Shown in pieces: positions 21,895 through 31,806 of a stretch of DNA of 64,000 nt (positions within the stretch are counted from its first letter, which is position 1; each line of letters starts with the position of its first letter). A program made the translations under genes and the position numbers. The notes under the pieces were generated by a model that saw nothing but the letters and a program-made list of their open reading frames with translations, searched no databases and was not told where the DNA came from. The stretch covers positions 124,001 through 188,000 of the forward strand of contig NZ_JAGGKH010000003.1 in assembly GCF_017873565.1 (NCBI RefSeq), read 5' to 3'. Source of the DNA: Lederbergia galactosidilytica (GTDB lineage: Bacteria > Bacillota > Bacilli > Bacillales > Bacillaceae_C).

Positions 21895-22959
21895 TTGAAG
21901 AAACAAATAGCGGTATTACGCGGTGATGGAATAGGAAAAGAAGTGACAGATGCAGCGATTGCTGTTTTGGAGACAATTGGACGCCGCTTTGATCATGAAT
22001 TTGAGTGGAAGCATGGTCTTATTGGTGGAGGAGCGATTGATGAAACAGGTCAACCTTTACCAGATGAAACAATTCAACTTTGTGAACAAAGTGATGCGAT
22101 TTTGCTAGGAGCCGTGGGGGGACCAAAATGGGATCAAAATCCATCCCATTTGCGGCCAGAAAAAGGCCTTCTGCAAATTCGAAAGCATTTTGAATTAAGT
22201 GTCAATCTCCGTCCTGTTAAGGCTTATCAAAGTTTACTAGCAGTCTCTCCATTAAAGGAAGATGTCGCCAAAGACGTAGATATGGTGATTGTTCGAGAAC
22301 TTACGGGTGGCCTTTATTTCGGGGAACCAAGCCATCATGATGACAAAAATGCGGTAGATACATTGCTATATAGCCGCGAAGAAATTGAACGTGTTGTCGT
22401 GCATGCCTTTGAATTAGCAAAACAACGACGAGGAAAGTTGAATTCGGTAGATAAAGCTAATGTGCTTGAATCTAGTAAACTATGGCGAAAAGTTGTAGAA
22501 GATGTGGCAAAAAGATACCCAGAAGTAGAATATGAGCATACGATTGTGGATGCTGCGGCGATGAAATTAATTACGTATCCGTCTACCTTTGATGTGATCG
22601 TAACGGAAAATATGTTTGGAGATATTTTAAGTGATGAAGCATCTGTTATTACAGGTTCGCTTGGAATGTTGCCATCAGCAAGTCTGCGGGTCGATGGTTT
22701 TGGACTTTATGAACCTGTACACGGATCTGCACCTGATATCGCTGGGCAAAATATCGCCAATCCAGTAGGTGCTATATTATCTGCAGCAATGATGTTACGT
22801 AGCTCATTTGGTCTCTTCGAAGAAGCTGATGCGATTGAAGCTGCTGTGCAAAAGATCCTTGAGGCTGGTTATTGCACAAGTGAATTTAAGAATATTGGAA
22901 GAGAAGTATTGTCGACAACAGATATGACGGAAAAGATTGTGAATGAACTTGAAGGGTGA
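21895..22959 (+). CDS. leuB: 3-isopropylmalate dehydrogenase
   Basis: NAD-dependent oxidative decarboxylase of leucine synthesis (354 residues). Key stretches are [13 protein letters not shown] at the N-terminus, the substrate-binding [23 protein letters not shown] (about residues 90-112), [14 protein letters not shown] (about 138-151), metal-binding [25 protein letters not shown] and the NAD site [16 protein letters not shown] (about 275-290). The start is TTG at 21895, preceded by a G-rich site TGGGGG. It begins 207 bp after leuA. Confidence 0.94.
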   Translation: MKKQIAVLRGDGIGKEVTDAAIAVLETIGRRFDHEFEWKHGLIGGGAIDETGQPLPDETIQLCEQSDAILLGAVGGPKWDQNPSHLRPEKGLLQIRKHFELSVNLRPVKAYQSLLAVSPLKEDVAKDVDMVIVRELTGGLYFGEPSHHDDKNAVDTLLYSREEIERVVVHAFELAKQRRGKLNSVDKANVLESSKLWRKVVEDVAKRYPEVEYEHTIVDAAAMKLITYPSTFDVIVTENMFGDILSDEASVITGSLGMLPSASLRVDGFGLYEPVHGSAPDIAGQNIANPVGAILSAAMMLRSSFGLFEEADAIEAAVQKILEAGYCTSEFKNIGREVLSTTDMTEKIVNELEG

Positions 22960-22969
22960 GGTGAAGAAA

Positions 22970-24385
22970 TTGGGCAAGACCATTATTGAGAAAATTTGGG
23001 AGAAACATGTTGTTCATCGAGAAGAGGGGAAGCCTGATTTACTCTATATTGATCTTCATCTTGTGCATGAAGTTACTTCTCCCCAAGCCTTTGAGGGCCT
23101 TCGCTTGAATGGACGTAAAGTGAGAAGACCTGATTTGACCTATGCGACCATGGACCATAATGTGCCAACACGCTTAAATGAAGCCGTGTCAGATCCTATT
23201 TCGAAAAAACAAATGACAACACTTGAAAGAAACTGTGCGGATTTCGGTGTACCCTTAGCAGGGATGGGACATCCAGACCAAGGAATTGTCCATGTAATCG
23301 GTCCTCAGCTTGGTTTAACCCAACCCGGAAAAACGATTGTTTGTGGTGATAGTCATACTTCGACTCACGGTGCTTTTGGTGCTCTCGCTTTTGGGATTGG
23401 TACAAGTGAAGTGGAACATGTGCTTTCTACGCAAACACTGTGGCAACAAAAGCCAAAAACAATGCAGGTAAAGGTGAATGGTGAACTTGGCATTGGCGTA
23501 ACATCGAAAGATTTGATCTTGGCTATTATTGCTAAATATGGTGTGAATATCGGAACCGGTCATATTTTTGAATATACTGGTGAAGCCATTCGTAATCTGA
23601 CAATGGAACAACGGATGACAGTGTGTAATATGTCAATTGAAGCAGGGGCTAAGGCAGGTTTAATTAGCCCAGATGAAACAACTTTTGCCTATTTAGAGGG
23701 AAGAGAACATGTTCCAAGTGGGGAAAAGTTCGAAGAATTAAAACGCGAATGGCGTAGCCTTGCTACAGATGATGATGCTGTATATGATGCTGTGATTGAA
23801 ATCGATGCGTCTGAAATAGAACCATTCGTTACTTGGGGAACAAATCCTTCCATGGGTGTAGGCATTTCTAGTCAGGTACCAAAGCCAGAAGAGGCTAAAA
23901 GCGATTCAGAGAAAGCTGAAATTGAGCAAGCACTTGAGTACATGGGTCTGCAAGGTGGAACAAAAATTGAGGATATTGAAATTCAATATGTATTTATTGG
24001 GTCCTGTACAAACTCTCGAATTGAAGATTTACGGGCTGCTTCCAAGGTCATTGCTGGTAAAAAGGTAAAAGATGGGGTTAATGCGATTGTTGTTCCAGGT
24101 TCGCGAACAGTAAAATTACAGGCTGAGCAGGAAGGATTAGATAAAGTCTTCCTTGATGCAGGCTTTGAATGGCGCGAATCAGGTTGCAGTATGTGCCTGG
24201 CAATGAATGCGGACCAAGTTCCAGCAGGAAAACGCTGTGCTTCCACTTCGAACCGTAACTTTGAAGGACGCCAAGGAAATGGCTCTCGTACACATCTTGT
24301 AAGCCCAGCAATGGCAGCAGCGGCAGCAATTGCCGGTCATTTTGTTGATGTGCGTAACTTCACAAAAGAGGGGGCGACAGCATGA
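22970..24385 (+). CDS. leuC: 3-isopropylmalate dehydratase large subunit
   Basis: Aconitase-family large subunit, 471 residues, carrying the 4Fe-4S cluster for interconversion of 2- and 3-isopropylmalate. Diagnostic parts: [11 protein letters not shown] at the start, [29 protein letters not shown] (about residues 122-150), cluster cysteines in FIGSCTNSR (about 348) and [11 protein letters not shown] (about 408-411), and [14 protein letters not shown] chose TTG at 22970, just after GGGTGAGGTGA; the in-frame ATG at 22943 lies inside leuB. It ends in an ATGA overlap with leuD. Confidence 0.94.
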   Translation: MGKTIIEKIWEKHVVHREEGKPDLLYIDLHLVHEVTSPQAFEGLRLNGRKVRRPDLTYATMDHNVPTRLNEAVSDPISKKQMTTLERNCADFGVPLAGMGHPDQGIVHVIGPQLGLTQPGKTIVCGDSHTSTHGAFGALAFGIGTSEVEHVLSTQTLWQQKPKTMQVKVNGELGIGVTSKDLILAIIAKYGVNIGTGHIFEYTGEAIRNLTMEQRMTVCNMSIEAGAKAGLISPDETTFAYLEGREHVPSGEKFEELKREWRSLATDDDAVYDAVIEIDASEIEPFVTWGTNPSMGVGISSQVPKPEEAKSDSEKAEIEQALEYMGLQGGTKIEDIEIQYVFIGSCTNSRIEDLRAASKVIAGKKVKDGVNAIVVPGSRTVKLQAEQEGLDKVFLDAGFEWRESGCSMCLAMNADQVPAGKRCASTSNRNFEGRQGNGSRTHLVSPAMAAAAAIAGHFVDVRNFTKEGATA

Positions 24386-24966
24386 AGCCGATTAAAGAAG
24401 TAACTAGTGTCCTAGCGCCACTTGAACGTTCTAATGTCGATACAGACCAAATTATTCCGAAACAATTTTTAAAACGGATTGAACGAACTGGTTTTGGCAA
24501 ATATTTATTTTATCACTGGCGATTCCATGATGATGGAACTGAAAAAGCTGAGTTTATTTTAAATAAACCAGAATATCAAGGGACAGAAATCCTTGTTGCT
24601 CGTGAGAACTTTGGCTGTGGCTCCTCTCGTGAGCATGCACCGTGGGCACTTGGAGACTATGGGTTCCGAGTCGTTATCGCTACAAGTTTTGCTGACATCT
24701 TTTACAATAACTGCCTGAAAAATGGTATTTTAGCAGTCCAATTATCAGCGGATCAGATTGAGGAATTATTAGCGGCAGGCAAAGAAAAGTCTTTGACAGT
24801 GACCGTTTCTCTAGAGGATGAAACAATCACAACCGCTGATGGTGTTGTCTATTCCTTTACAACGGATCCCTACCGTCGGGAAATGCTATTAAATGGTTGG
24901 GATGAAATTGCTTTGACTTTACAATTGGAAGACGAAATTGCGAAGTATGAAAATGCCCAGGCTTAA
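24382..24966 (+). CDS. leuD: 3-isopropylmalate dehydratase small subunit
   Basis: The swivel-domain partner of LeuC, 194 residues. It has the family opening [23 protein letters not shown] (about residues 11-33) and the substrate-loop motif [18 protein letters not shown] (about 73-90). Translationally coupled to leuC and followed at once by a strong terminator that closes the ilv-leu block. Confidence 0.95.
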   Translation: MKPIKEVTSVLAPLERSNVDTDQIIPKQFLKRIERTGFGKYLFYHWRFHDDGTEKAEFILNKPEYQGTEILVARENFGCGSSREHAPWALGDYGFRVVIATSFADIFYNNCLKNGILAVQLSADQIEELLAAGKEKSLTVTVSLEDETITTADGVVYSFTTDPYRREMLLNGWDEIALTLQLEDEIAKYENAQA

Positions 24967-24978
24967 TAGTAATCTTGC

Positions 24979-25022
24979 AAAAACGACTTATTTAGGAGAA
25001 CACCTAGGTAAGTCGTTTTTAT
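24979..25022 (+). terminator. Terminator of the ilv-leu block
   Basis: AAAAACGACTTA (24979-24990) pairs with TAAGTCGTTTTT (25009-25020); an inner TAGG/CCTA extends the hairpin. The 3' arm supplies the T run. Confidence 0.85.
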
Positions 25023-25258
25023 AATGGTTAAAAAGTAATGATGCTTGTCAGCTCATGAAAAGTCGTTTAACCGGTAAACGAATATTTATTTCCTTTAAAT
25101 ATATGCCTTCCAATTCTTTATAATAAACAGTCCCCATAATGGAATATTAAAGCGTTTCACCCATTCATATACCATCCTCTTTCATAAGATGTTTTTAAAA
25201 AATGATTATGCTACATTAATTATATAAAGATAATAAGTTTTTTATAGGAGAGGTAGGT

Positions 25259-26257
25259 ATGAAACGGACAGCAATCATTTATACTTTACTGCTTGCTTCC
25301 TTCGTATTTGTATTTGCTTTTGCAATTTACTTTTATAATCAGGTACAGAGTTATGATGCGAAAATAAAAAAGAATGCTGATACTAGTTCACCGTCAGCCT
25401 ACCATTTTGCCTTAATTGGTGAGGAAATGGATCATGTTTATTGGCGATTAGTAGGAGAAGGAGCAATAGAGAAAGAAGGAGAGTATGATGTATTTGTAGA
25501 ATATGAAGGGCCGAAGCGTTCTAATCCTGAAGAGCAATTAAAGCTTTTAGATATGGCGGTTAAGTCGAAGGTAGATGGGATCATCGTCCAAGCGCTCAAT
25601 GACAAGTTTACTCCTCTTATTAATCAGGCTGTGGATCAGGGAATTCCGGTTATGACAGTGGATACAGATGCACCGGAAAGCAGAAGAGTTGCCTATATTG
25701 GAACCGATAACTATGAGGCTGGGAGGTTAGCAGGAGAGACATTGGTAAAGGATACGAAGGGAAAAGCAACCGTAGGAATTATTACGGGACGATTTGCAAA
25801 TGCCCATCATCAGCTTCGAATTGAAGGTTTCAAAGATGTGTTGAAACAGACAGATGGAATTGAAATTGTTGCGGTGGAAGAATCTAATATTGATAGAATT
25901 GGAGCAGAAGAACAAGCTTATAAGATGTTGCGGGAGCATCCAGACATTACCGCTTTTTATGGGACAAGTACTTTAGATGGGGGCGGTATTACAGCTGCCG
26001 CGGAAAAATTAAACCGTCTTGATGACTTGTATGTCATTACGTTCGATTTGTCAGATGAAAATGCACAGTTACTACAAAACGGGGCAATTGATGCACTTGT
26101 CGAACAGCAACCATATCAAATGGGGAGTCGCAGTGTAGAGATCATGATGGATATTATCAAAGGGAAGCCGGTTGAGGAAATACATCATACCGATGCTACG
26201 ATTATTCGGAAACCTGACCTCCTATATCAGAAAAGCCAAGCAGGTGAAACATCATGA
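25259..26257 (+). CDS. Membrane-tethered sugar-binding sensor protein (periplasmic-binding-protein fold)
   Basis: A 332-residue protein of the ribose/xylose-binding type (Peripla_BP_4). One hydrophobic helix (about residues 5-25) precedes the binding domain and no lipobox Cys is present, so it is likely anchored outside the cell by that helix. Typical features are AVKSKVDGIIVQALND, PVMTVDTDAPESRRVAYIGTDNYEAG (about 143-168) and TFDLSDENAQLLQNGAIDALVEQQPYQMG near the end. No ABC permease or ATPase accompanies it. Instead it overlaps a LytS/YesM-type kinase by four bases, the arrangement of the XylFII-LytS-YesN three-component xylose sensors. I infer that it presents a bound sugar to the kinase; the sugar is unknown. 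Confidence 0.8.
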   Translation: MKRTAIIYTLLLASFVFVFAFAIYFYNQVQSYDAKIKKNADTSSPSAYHFALIGEEMDHVYWRLVGEGAIEKEGEYDVFVEYEGPKRSNPEEQLKLLDMAVKSKVDGIIVQALNDKFTPLINQAVDQGIPVMTVDTDAPESRRVAYIGTDNYEAGRLAGETLVKDTKGKATVGIITGRFANAHHQLRIEGFKDVLKQTDGIEIVAVEESNIDRIGAEEQAYKMLREHPDITAFYGTSTLDGGGITAAAEKLNRLDDLYVITFDLSDENAQLLQNGAIDALVEQQPYQMGSRSVEIMMDIIKGKPVEEIHHTDATIIRKPDLLYQKSQAGETS

Positions 26258-27672
26258 TCAAAATTCGGACGAAGCTTATTCTGTATTTTGCTGTTGTTCT
26301 TCTATTAATTTTGCTTATTTTTTTTGTAGGAGAGAAAAATAGCCAGAAAGTAACAGAACTCCATAATGATAGTTTGGATCATCTTTTCTTATTAAACGAG
26401 ATGACAAAAGTAGCGAATGATACATTTCAATCCTTGCAAATATATGTACAGGAACCGCTTCCTGATAATTTACTTTATTATGAGGACGATAAGCAGAAAC
26501 TCCTTCAGTTACAGGAAGAGTTTGCGGCTACGGAGGTAAAGCACATTCCCCGTGAAAATTATTTAAACATGATGATTAGCTTTCTTGAATTGGCGGACCA
26601 AACAGTTGATAGCGTGCAGAAGCAAGATATTGAACAGTATTCCACTTCATTGAATGAAGCTGAGAAAACTTCTCGTTATATTCATGAAAAGACATTAGAT
26701 TTAATTAATACAGAGCTAACTGAATATCAAGAACTCTTTTCACTTACTAATGGGAAAATTAAAAGTAGCCGTAATTTAGGCTCCTCCATTCTGGTTGCAA
26801 TCATTATTTTAAGTATTCTTTTTGCTCTTTGGTTTTCAAATGGAATTACGAGTACGATTAGTCGGCTCACAAGGGCAGCTCAGGAAATTTCAGCAGGAAG
26901 ATATTCTGGAGAGGATATTGTCGTTCCGAGAAAGGATGAACTTTGGTTCCTTACTAAAACCTTCAATCAGATGAAAAAGAATATTATGCATTCTGTCAAA
27001 GAGATACAAGAAAAGGCAAGGCTTGCCCAGCTGTTAAAAGAAATGGAGCTGAAAAGCCTGCAGAATCAGATTAATCCACATTTTCTATTCAATACATTAA
27101 ATACAATTTCCAAAATGTCCTATATAGAAGGTGCTGAGCGAACAAGTGATTTAATATCATCTGTATCCACTTTGCTCCGTTATAATATCGGTAATCTGGA
27201 ACGAGAGACTAGCTTAAGGGATGAAGTGAAAATTGTGAACGAATACTTTTTTATCCAGAAAACACGTTTTGGTGATCGGGTAGAATTTTATCAGAACATT
27301 GATCCAGATTGCTTATCAGCTCCACTACCATGCTTAACCCTCCAACCGATAATCGAAAATGCCTTTGTCCATGGTATTGAAGATATGGCTGAGGGAGCGA
27401 AGATCGAACTAAATATCTACCAAAAGGACAAGAAGGTATGTATTGAAATAATAGACAATGGAAAAGGCATGGACCAACAGACAATTGAAAGATTAATGGA
27501 TACAAAGATTGAAGATGAAACATCCTCAAGAAAAAGTTCTGGGCATTCAACTGGGATCGGAATGCGTAATGTGATGAGTCGACTTAAACTGTTTGATAAA
27601 GGCAGTAACTTAAGTATTTCTTCTCAGCTAGGGAAAGGGACAACTGTGAGCGTTTATTTATCGACGGATTAG
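26254..27672 (+). CDS. LytS/YesM-type sensor histidine kinase
   Basis: A 472-residue kinase with transmembrane helix 1 at about 8-27, an extracytoplasmic domain of about 145 residues, helix 2 at about 175-195, then HAMP (about 196-250). The His_kinase domain has the phospho-acceptor His276 in INPHFLFNTLN, typical of the YesM group, and an ATPase domain with IENAFVHG, IIDNGKGM and STGIGMRNVMSRL. Start ATG at 26254 lies in an ATGA overlap with the sugar-binding gene, so the two are made together. Its cognate regulator follows after 22 bp. Confidence 0.9.
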   Translation: MIKIRTKLILYFAVVLLLILLIFFVGEKNSQKVTELHNDSLDHLFLLNEMTKVANDTFQSLQIYVQEPLPDNLLYYEDDKQKLLQLQEEFAATEVKHIPRENYLNMMISFLELADQTVDSVQKQDIEQYSTSLNEAEKTSRYIHEKTLDLINTELTEYQELFSLTNGKIKSSRNLGSSILVAIIILSILFALWFSNGITSTISRLTRAAQEISAGRYSGEDIVVPRKDELWFLTKTFNQMKKNIMHSVKEIQEKARLAQLLKEMELKSLQNQINPHFLFNTLNTISKMSYIEGAERTSDLISSVSTLLRYNIGNLERETSLRDEVKIVNEYFFIQKTRFGDRVEFYQNIDPDCLSAPLPCLTLQPIIENAFVHGIEDMAEGAKIELNIYQKDKKVCIEIIDNGKGMDQQTIERLMDTKIEDETSSRKSSGHSTGIGMRNVMSRLKLFDKGSNLSISSQLGKGTTVSVYLSTD

Positions 27673-27694
27673 AAGTGAAAAGGGGGGAACCAAT

Positions 27695-29260
27695 TTGGTA
27701 AAAGTGATGTTTGTTGATGATGAATCTATTGAGAGGGAAGGACTCAGGCTAATGTTGGAACGGAATCGTGAAGAGGTAGAAGTAGTAGCAGAGGCCCAAA
27801 ATGGAAAGCAAGCGATTGAGCTTGCTCTGTCCCATAAACCTGATCTAATTTTTATGGATATAAAAATGCCAGAAATAGATGGTCTTGAAGCCGTGAAACA
27901 GATACTGGTAGAGCTGCCGAATACAAAATGTGTGATGGTATCTGCTTTTGACACATTTGATTACGCACGAGAAGCGATGAAGTTCGGCATAAAGGAATAT
28001 TTGTTAAAACCAAGTAAAGTAGCGGAAGTCTTGGAAGCATACGATCGGATGGTAGCAGAATTGGAAAGTGAAAGACAGAAGGAGGCTGAAAAAACGGAGA
28101 TCAATTACCGCTTGGAAAGAGCTAGTTCTTTAGTTGAGGCAGAATTTATCGTTTCCTTAATGATGGATCATGTGTATGAATTTAGTGTAGATGAATGGCG
28201 AGATTGGTTAGATCTAGAAAAAAGACAAGGTTTTGTTGCAGTATTTTCGTTTGAGTCGACTCATTTGCATCCAGGACGAGATAATAAAAGTGAATGGTAT
28301 CGTATTTTAAAAAAGGCTCTGCAAGAAGAGCACCCTCATTGTTTAGTTGGCCCATTAACGGGCTTTCAAGTTCCAGCGTTTATGTTTCATGAAGTTATAG
28401 AAGGAGCTGCGAGCATAAGAGAAGATTTTGCTCGTTCGATCATTCGGCGTGTTCAACAACAATTGCAGGATTGTCGCCTTCTTTCTGGAGTAGGAATGGT
28501 TGTATCAGATGTAAATGATTTTTCCAAATCATATGAAGAAGCGATTTTTGCCTTGGAATTTGTACATGATCATCCGGGAGCTTCCTATATGGTATTCACA
28601 AGCCAATTGAAACAAAAGCGAAGAGAACTTATTCCGTTTGAGGTTGAAAAGGAGCTAGTAGATGCGGTGAAAAAGGGAGACATTCAGCATGGATTGCAAA
28701 TGTTCGATACTTATTACAAATTAATTCTCCAAGCTGCAGATTACCAGTTAGCTACTGTAAAAAAAGCCTTGGGAAATTTCTTTATTGTGCTAACAAGGTC
28801 TATGAAAGAGCTCGGTTTTGAAGATGATGTGCAGATGAGTTTTGCACAATTAGATACATCAACACAAATAAAAGCAACTGCCAAAGCTTATTTATCGACA
28901 ATTATAGAACAAATAGGAGAATGGCGGGCAAATGGAATAGAAGGATTACTTATTCAAGCGAAAGATTATATTGATTGCTATTATCACAAATCAATTTCTT
29001 TAGAGGAAGTGGCTGAGCAGATTGGTTTAAGCTCTTATTATTTAAGTAAGCTATTCAAAGAACAATATCAGGTCACTTTCATTGAATACTTAACACAAGT
29101 TCGTTTAGAAAAGGCAAAAAACTTTTTATTGGAAGGCACGCTCCCATTAAAGGAAATTGCCTTAACCATTGGTTATAAAGATCCCAATTATTTCAGTCGT
29201 GTGTTTAAGAAGGAGACGGGGTTAAGTCCCCGCGAATATAGAAATAATTATGTGAAATAA
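27695..29260 (+). CDS. YesN-type response regulator with AraC DNA-binding domain
   Basis: A 521-residue regulator. The receiver domain (1-120) has the acidic pocket VDDES, the phospho-acceptor Asp55 in IFMDIKMP and the Lys in YLLKPS near residue 105. The middle 280 residues are the loosely conserved linker of YesN proteins. The C-terminal 100 residues form an AraC double helix-turn-helix: SLEEVAEQIGLSSYYLSKLFK and PLKEIALTIGYKDPNYFSRVFK. TTG at 27695 follows AGGGGGG. With the kinase and sugar receptor it forms a signalling unit whose likely target is the MFS porter 420 bp downstream. Confidence 0.9.
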   Translation: MVKVMFVDDESIEREGLRLMLERNREEVEVVAEAQNGKQAIELALSHKPDLIFMDIKMPEIDGLEAVKQILVELPNTKCVMVSAFDTFDYAREAMKFGIKEYLLKPSKVAEVLEAYDRMVAELESERQKEAEKTEINYRLERASSLVEAEFIVSLMMDHVYEFSVDEWRDWLDLEKRQGFVAVFSFESTHLHPGRDNKSEWYRILKKALQEEHPHCLVGPLTGFQVPAFMFHEVIEGAASIREDFARSIIRRVQQQLQDCRLLSGVGMVVSDVNDFSKSYEEAIFALEFVHDHPGASYMVFTSQLKQKRRELIPFEVEKELVDAVKKGDIQHGLQMFDTYYKLILQAADYQLATVKKALGNFFIVLTRSMKELGFEDDVQMSFAQLDTSTQIKATAKAYLSTIIEQIGEWRANGIEGLLIQAKDYIDCYYHKSISLEEVAEQIGLSSYYLSKLFKEQYQVTFIEYLTQVRLEKAKNFLLEGTLPLKEIALTIGYKDPNYFSRVFKKETGLSPREYRNNYVK

Positions 29261-29299
29261 CAGGTATAAATCGTGATGATTTGTACCTGTTATTTTTTT
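29256..29299 (+). terminator. Terminator after the response regulator
   Basis: AATAACAGGTA (29256-29266) pairs with TACCTGTTATT (29284-29294), followed by T6. The stem begins inside the last codon. Confidence 0.8.
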
Positions 29300-29468
29300 A
29301 CGAAATTCATCAATTTGGGTGGATTAATATGAATTCTACTTTAGTTAATTTGGAATTGCTTTGAAATTTATCAGAAGGATCATTTGTAGAAATAAATAGG
29401 CGCTTGCGATTGTCCTTTTGCAAAATCACTTTTGCAAGATTGTCTAGGTTTTAACAAGAAAGTGAAGG

Positions 29469-29515
29469 TGAAAGTGCTATCACGGATATGAAAGCGTGAT
29501 AAATTGTAATGAAAG
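29469..29515 (+). promoter_or_regulatory. Phased TGAAAG direct repeats upstream of the sugar porter (putative YesN operator)
   Basis: TGAAAG occurs at 29469-29474, 29489-29494 and 29510-29515, spaced 20 and 21 bp, that is two helical turns, with an inverted copy CTTTCA at 29530-29535. AraC-family proteins usually bind such same-face direct repeats. Within this array TATCACG (29478-29484) and CGTGATA (29495-29501) also form an inverted repeat, and TGAAAGCGTGATAA partly resembles a cre site. The remainder of 29300-29679 has no gene. Confidence 0.5.
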
Positions 29516-29679
29516 CAATATTTAAAGGGCTTTCAGTGATTGCTATAAGAAACATGACATATAGGAGTTGTCAGGGATCATATGTAATCGCAAGCTCCTT
29601 TGTGGGATATAGCAGTATGCGCTTCCCACTATTTATTAATTTACACAACTATGCTGATACATAAATAAGGAGGATCAAC

Positions 29680-31101
29680 ATGTTAGAGAAACGTTCGATG
29701 TGGTATGTGATTCTAATCGCCGCCTCAGCAGGTGTGGCGGGGCTGTTATACGGTTTCGACACCGCCGTTATTTCCGGTGCAATTGGTTATTTGCAAGACT
29801 TATATGATTTGAGCCCTGCTATGGAAGGATGGGTCATTTCCTGCGTAATGGTTGGTGGAGTGATTGGTGTCGCTATGTCCGGATTTTTAAGTGATCGATA
29901 TGGCCGTAAAAATATTATGATTGTTTCTGCTGTTCTATTTATCATCTCTGCCATAGCCTCTGCTTTTGCTACAAGTGTAACAATGCTTGTTTGGGCAAGA
30001 ATTATTGGTGGATTTGGTATCGGCTTTGCATCCGCTTTATCGGTAACATATATTAGTGAGTGTGCACCACCAGCAATTAGAGGAAGACTCGGTTCACTTT
30101 ATCAATTGTTTACCATTTTTGGGATTTGTGCTACCTTCTATATTAACTATGGGGTTGCCAATAGTGGTTCTTATGAATGGGGAATGGAAGTCGGCTGGCG
30201 TTGGATGCTTGGTTATGGCGTAATTCCAGGAATTATCTTTTTAATTCTGTTAGTCTTTGTTCCGGAAAGTCCAAGATACTTAATTCAAAAAGGTAGAGAT
30301 TCAGAAGCATTCAAAACACTTAGCCGGATCAATGGTGATGAAATAGCCAAAAAAGAAACTCAAGAAATTAAAATTTCAATTGAAACAGAAAAGAATACAT
30401 CTGTAAAGCAATTATTGAAGCCGGGACTTCGTATGGCAATGGGAGTTGGAATCTTTCTTGCCTTATTTAATCAGGTTATCGGGATGAACGCTGTCACATA
30501 CTATGGACCAGATATTTTCCGCAGAGTAGGTTTTGAAAATAATACGGAATTTTTAGCAACAAGTATTATTGGAAGCGTACAGGTAGTCTTTACAATTATA
30601 GCAATTCTTTTAATTGATCGATTGGGAAGAAAGAAACTTATGGCAATTGGTTCGAGCTTAATGGCGATCTTCATGGTATTGATTGGAAGCGTGTTTTTCT
30701 TTGAACCTACGAATAGTGGTCCATTACTAGTTATCTTTATTGCTGGATTTACTGCTTCATTCTGTATCTCCATGGGACCGATTCCTTGGATTATGATCCC
30801 AGAGATTTTCCCAAATCATATTCGGGGAAAAGCTGTTGGGATTGCGACAATGTTCCTTTGGGGAGCAAACTGGGCCATTGGCCAATTCACTCCAATGTTG
30901 ATTAATAACATGGGTGGAGCTTTTACATTCTGGATATTCGCTGTTATTAACGTAATTTGCTTCGTATTTGTGATGACAATTGTGCCAGAGACGAAAAATA
31001 AGTCACTTGAGGAAATTGCGGAACTATGGAAACCGAAAAATAAAAATGGGAAGTTAAGTGATGAGTTCCAGACAGATTTGGCTGCAGACTCACGCGGATG
31101 A
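29680..31101 (+). CDS. MFS sugar porter (sugar:H+ symporter)
   Basis: A 473-residue, 12-helix transporter of the sugar porter family (XylE/AraE/GLUT relatives). Signatures seen: GLLYGFDTAVISGAIGYL in helix 1, DRYGRKN in the 2-3 loop, PESPRYLIQKGR after helix 6, FNQVIGMNAVTYYGPDIF in helix 7, DRLGRKK in the 8-9 loop and VPETKNKSLEEI after helix 12. ATG at 29680 has an ideal AAGGAGG. It follows the three-component sensor and has the operator-like repeats upstream, so it is the probable regulated gene. Pentose or hexose specificity cannot be fixed from sequence alone. Confidence 0.9.
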   Translation: MLEKRSMWYVILIAASAGVAGLLYGFDTAVISGAIGYLQDLYDLSPAMEGWVISCVMVGGVIGVAMSGFLSDRYGRKNIMIVSAVLFIISAIASAFATSVTMLVWARIIGGFGIGFASALSVTYISECAPPAIRGRLGSLYQLFTIFGICATFYINYGVANSGSYEWGMEVGWRWMLGYGVIPGIIFLILLVFVPESPRYLIQKGRDSEAFKTLSRINGDEIAKKETQEIKISIETEKNTSVKQLLKPGLRMAMGVGIFLALFNQVIGMNAVTYYGPDIFRRVGFENNTEFLATSIIGSVQVVFTIIAILLIDRLGRKKLMAIGSSLMAIFMVLIGSVFFFEPTNSGPLLVIFIAGFTASFCISMGPIPWIMIPEIFPNHIRGKAVGIATMFLWGANWAIGQFTPMLINNMGGAFTFWIFAVINVICFVFVMTIVPETKNKSLEEIAELWKPKNKNGKLSDEFQTDLAADSRG

Positions 31102-31130
31102 TCTCCTGCTTCAATAAAGAATATCAATTA

Positions 31131-31163
31131 AAAACGACTTACATCATGTAGGTCGTTTTTTTA
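31131..31163 (+). terminator. Terminator after the sugar porter
   Basis: AAAACGACTTAC (31131-31142) pairs with GTAGGTCGTTTT (31148-31159) around a five-base loop, with more T following. Confidence 0.85.
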
Positions 31164-31260
31164 TGTATTGCCCTTTATAGTAGAGAAGGTGAAAAACAAT
31201 TTCTAAATAAAATGAACTTTCCTATATCGTACAGACTCTAATAAATAGAGAGGTGAAGAG

Positions 31261-31806
31261 ATGGATGTTAGTCGACTAGTGAAAAGAGCAAAGAGAGGGA
31301 ATAAGGATGCGTTAGTCCTACTTGTTATGGTTGAAAAAGATGCCTATTACCGTTTGGCCCTGACATATACAGGCAATCAGCATGATGCGCTAGAGGCCAT
31401 GGATGAAATGATCGTGAAAGTATATGAAAATATTAATCAATTAAAAATAAATGAGGCTTTTTTTAGTTGGAGTAAAACCATTTTGGTGAATGCTTGTAAG
31501 GCGATCGTCCGAAAACGAAAGCGACTTGTACTAGCTGATGATGTGGTTACAGTAAGTGGGGTGGAGGAAAATCAGCTCTCCACGAAAGACGATTATGAAC
31601 GTTCAGAACAACTTATGGTTATAGAAAAGTTATTAGAATATATCAATGATCAGCAAAAGGAAGCTATTCAACTAAAGTATTTTCATGATCTTGATTACCA
31701 AACCATCGCTGAGATGACAAATGTCTCGGTCGGAACGGTAAAATCCCGGGTCTTTAATGGATTAAGAAAATTAAGGGAGCATTATGGAGGTGAAGAGATT
31801 GAATAA
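31261..31806 (+). CDS. ECF-type RNA polymerase sigma factor
   Basis: A 181-residue sigma-70 factor of the extracytoplasmic-function group. Region 2 (about residues 15-85: YYRLALTYTGNQHDALEAMDEMIVKVYENINQL) and region 4 (about 120-175: QQKEAIQLKYFHDLDYQTIAEMTNVSVGTVKSRVFNGLRKLRE) are clear. ATG at 31261 follows GAGGTGAAG. Its end overlaps the next gene by 23 bases; that gene encodes a single-pass membrane protein likely to be its anti-sigma factor. I do not recognise a named B. subtilis orthologue, and found no clear autoregulated ECF promoter. Confidence 0.88.
   Translation: MDVSRLVKRAKRGNKDALVLLVMVEKDAYYRLALTYTGNQHDALEAMDEMIVKVYENINQLKINEAFFSWSKTILVNACKAIVRKRKRLVLADDVVTVSGVEENQLSTKDDYERSEQLMVIEKLLEYINDQQKEAIQLKYFHDLDYQTIAEMTNVSVGTVKSRVFNGLRKLREHYGGEEIE

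Noticed and set aside
25139-25165. cre-like sequence near AAAGCGTTTCA before the sugar receptor gene
   Set aside because: One base short of the cre spacing, so it does not fit the CcpA consensus.
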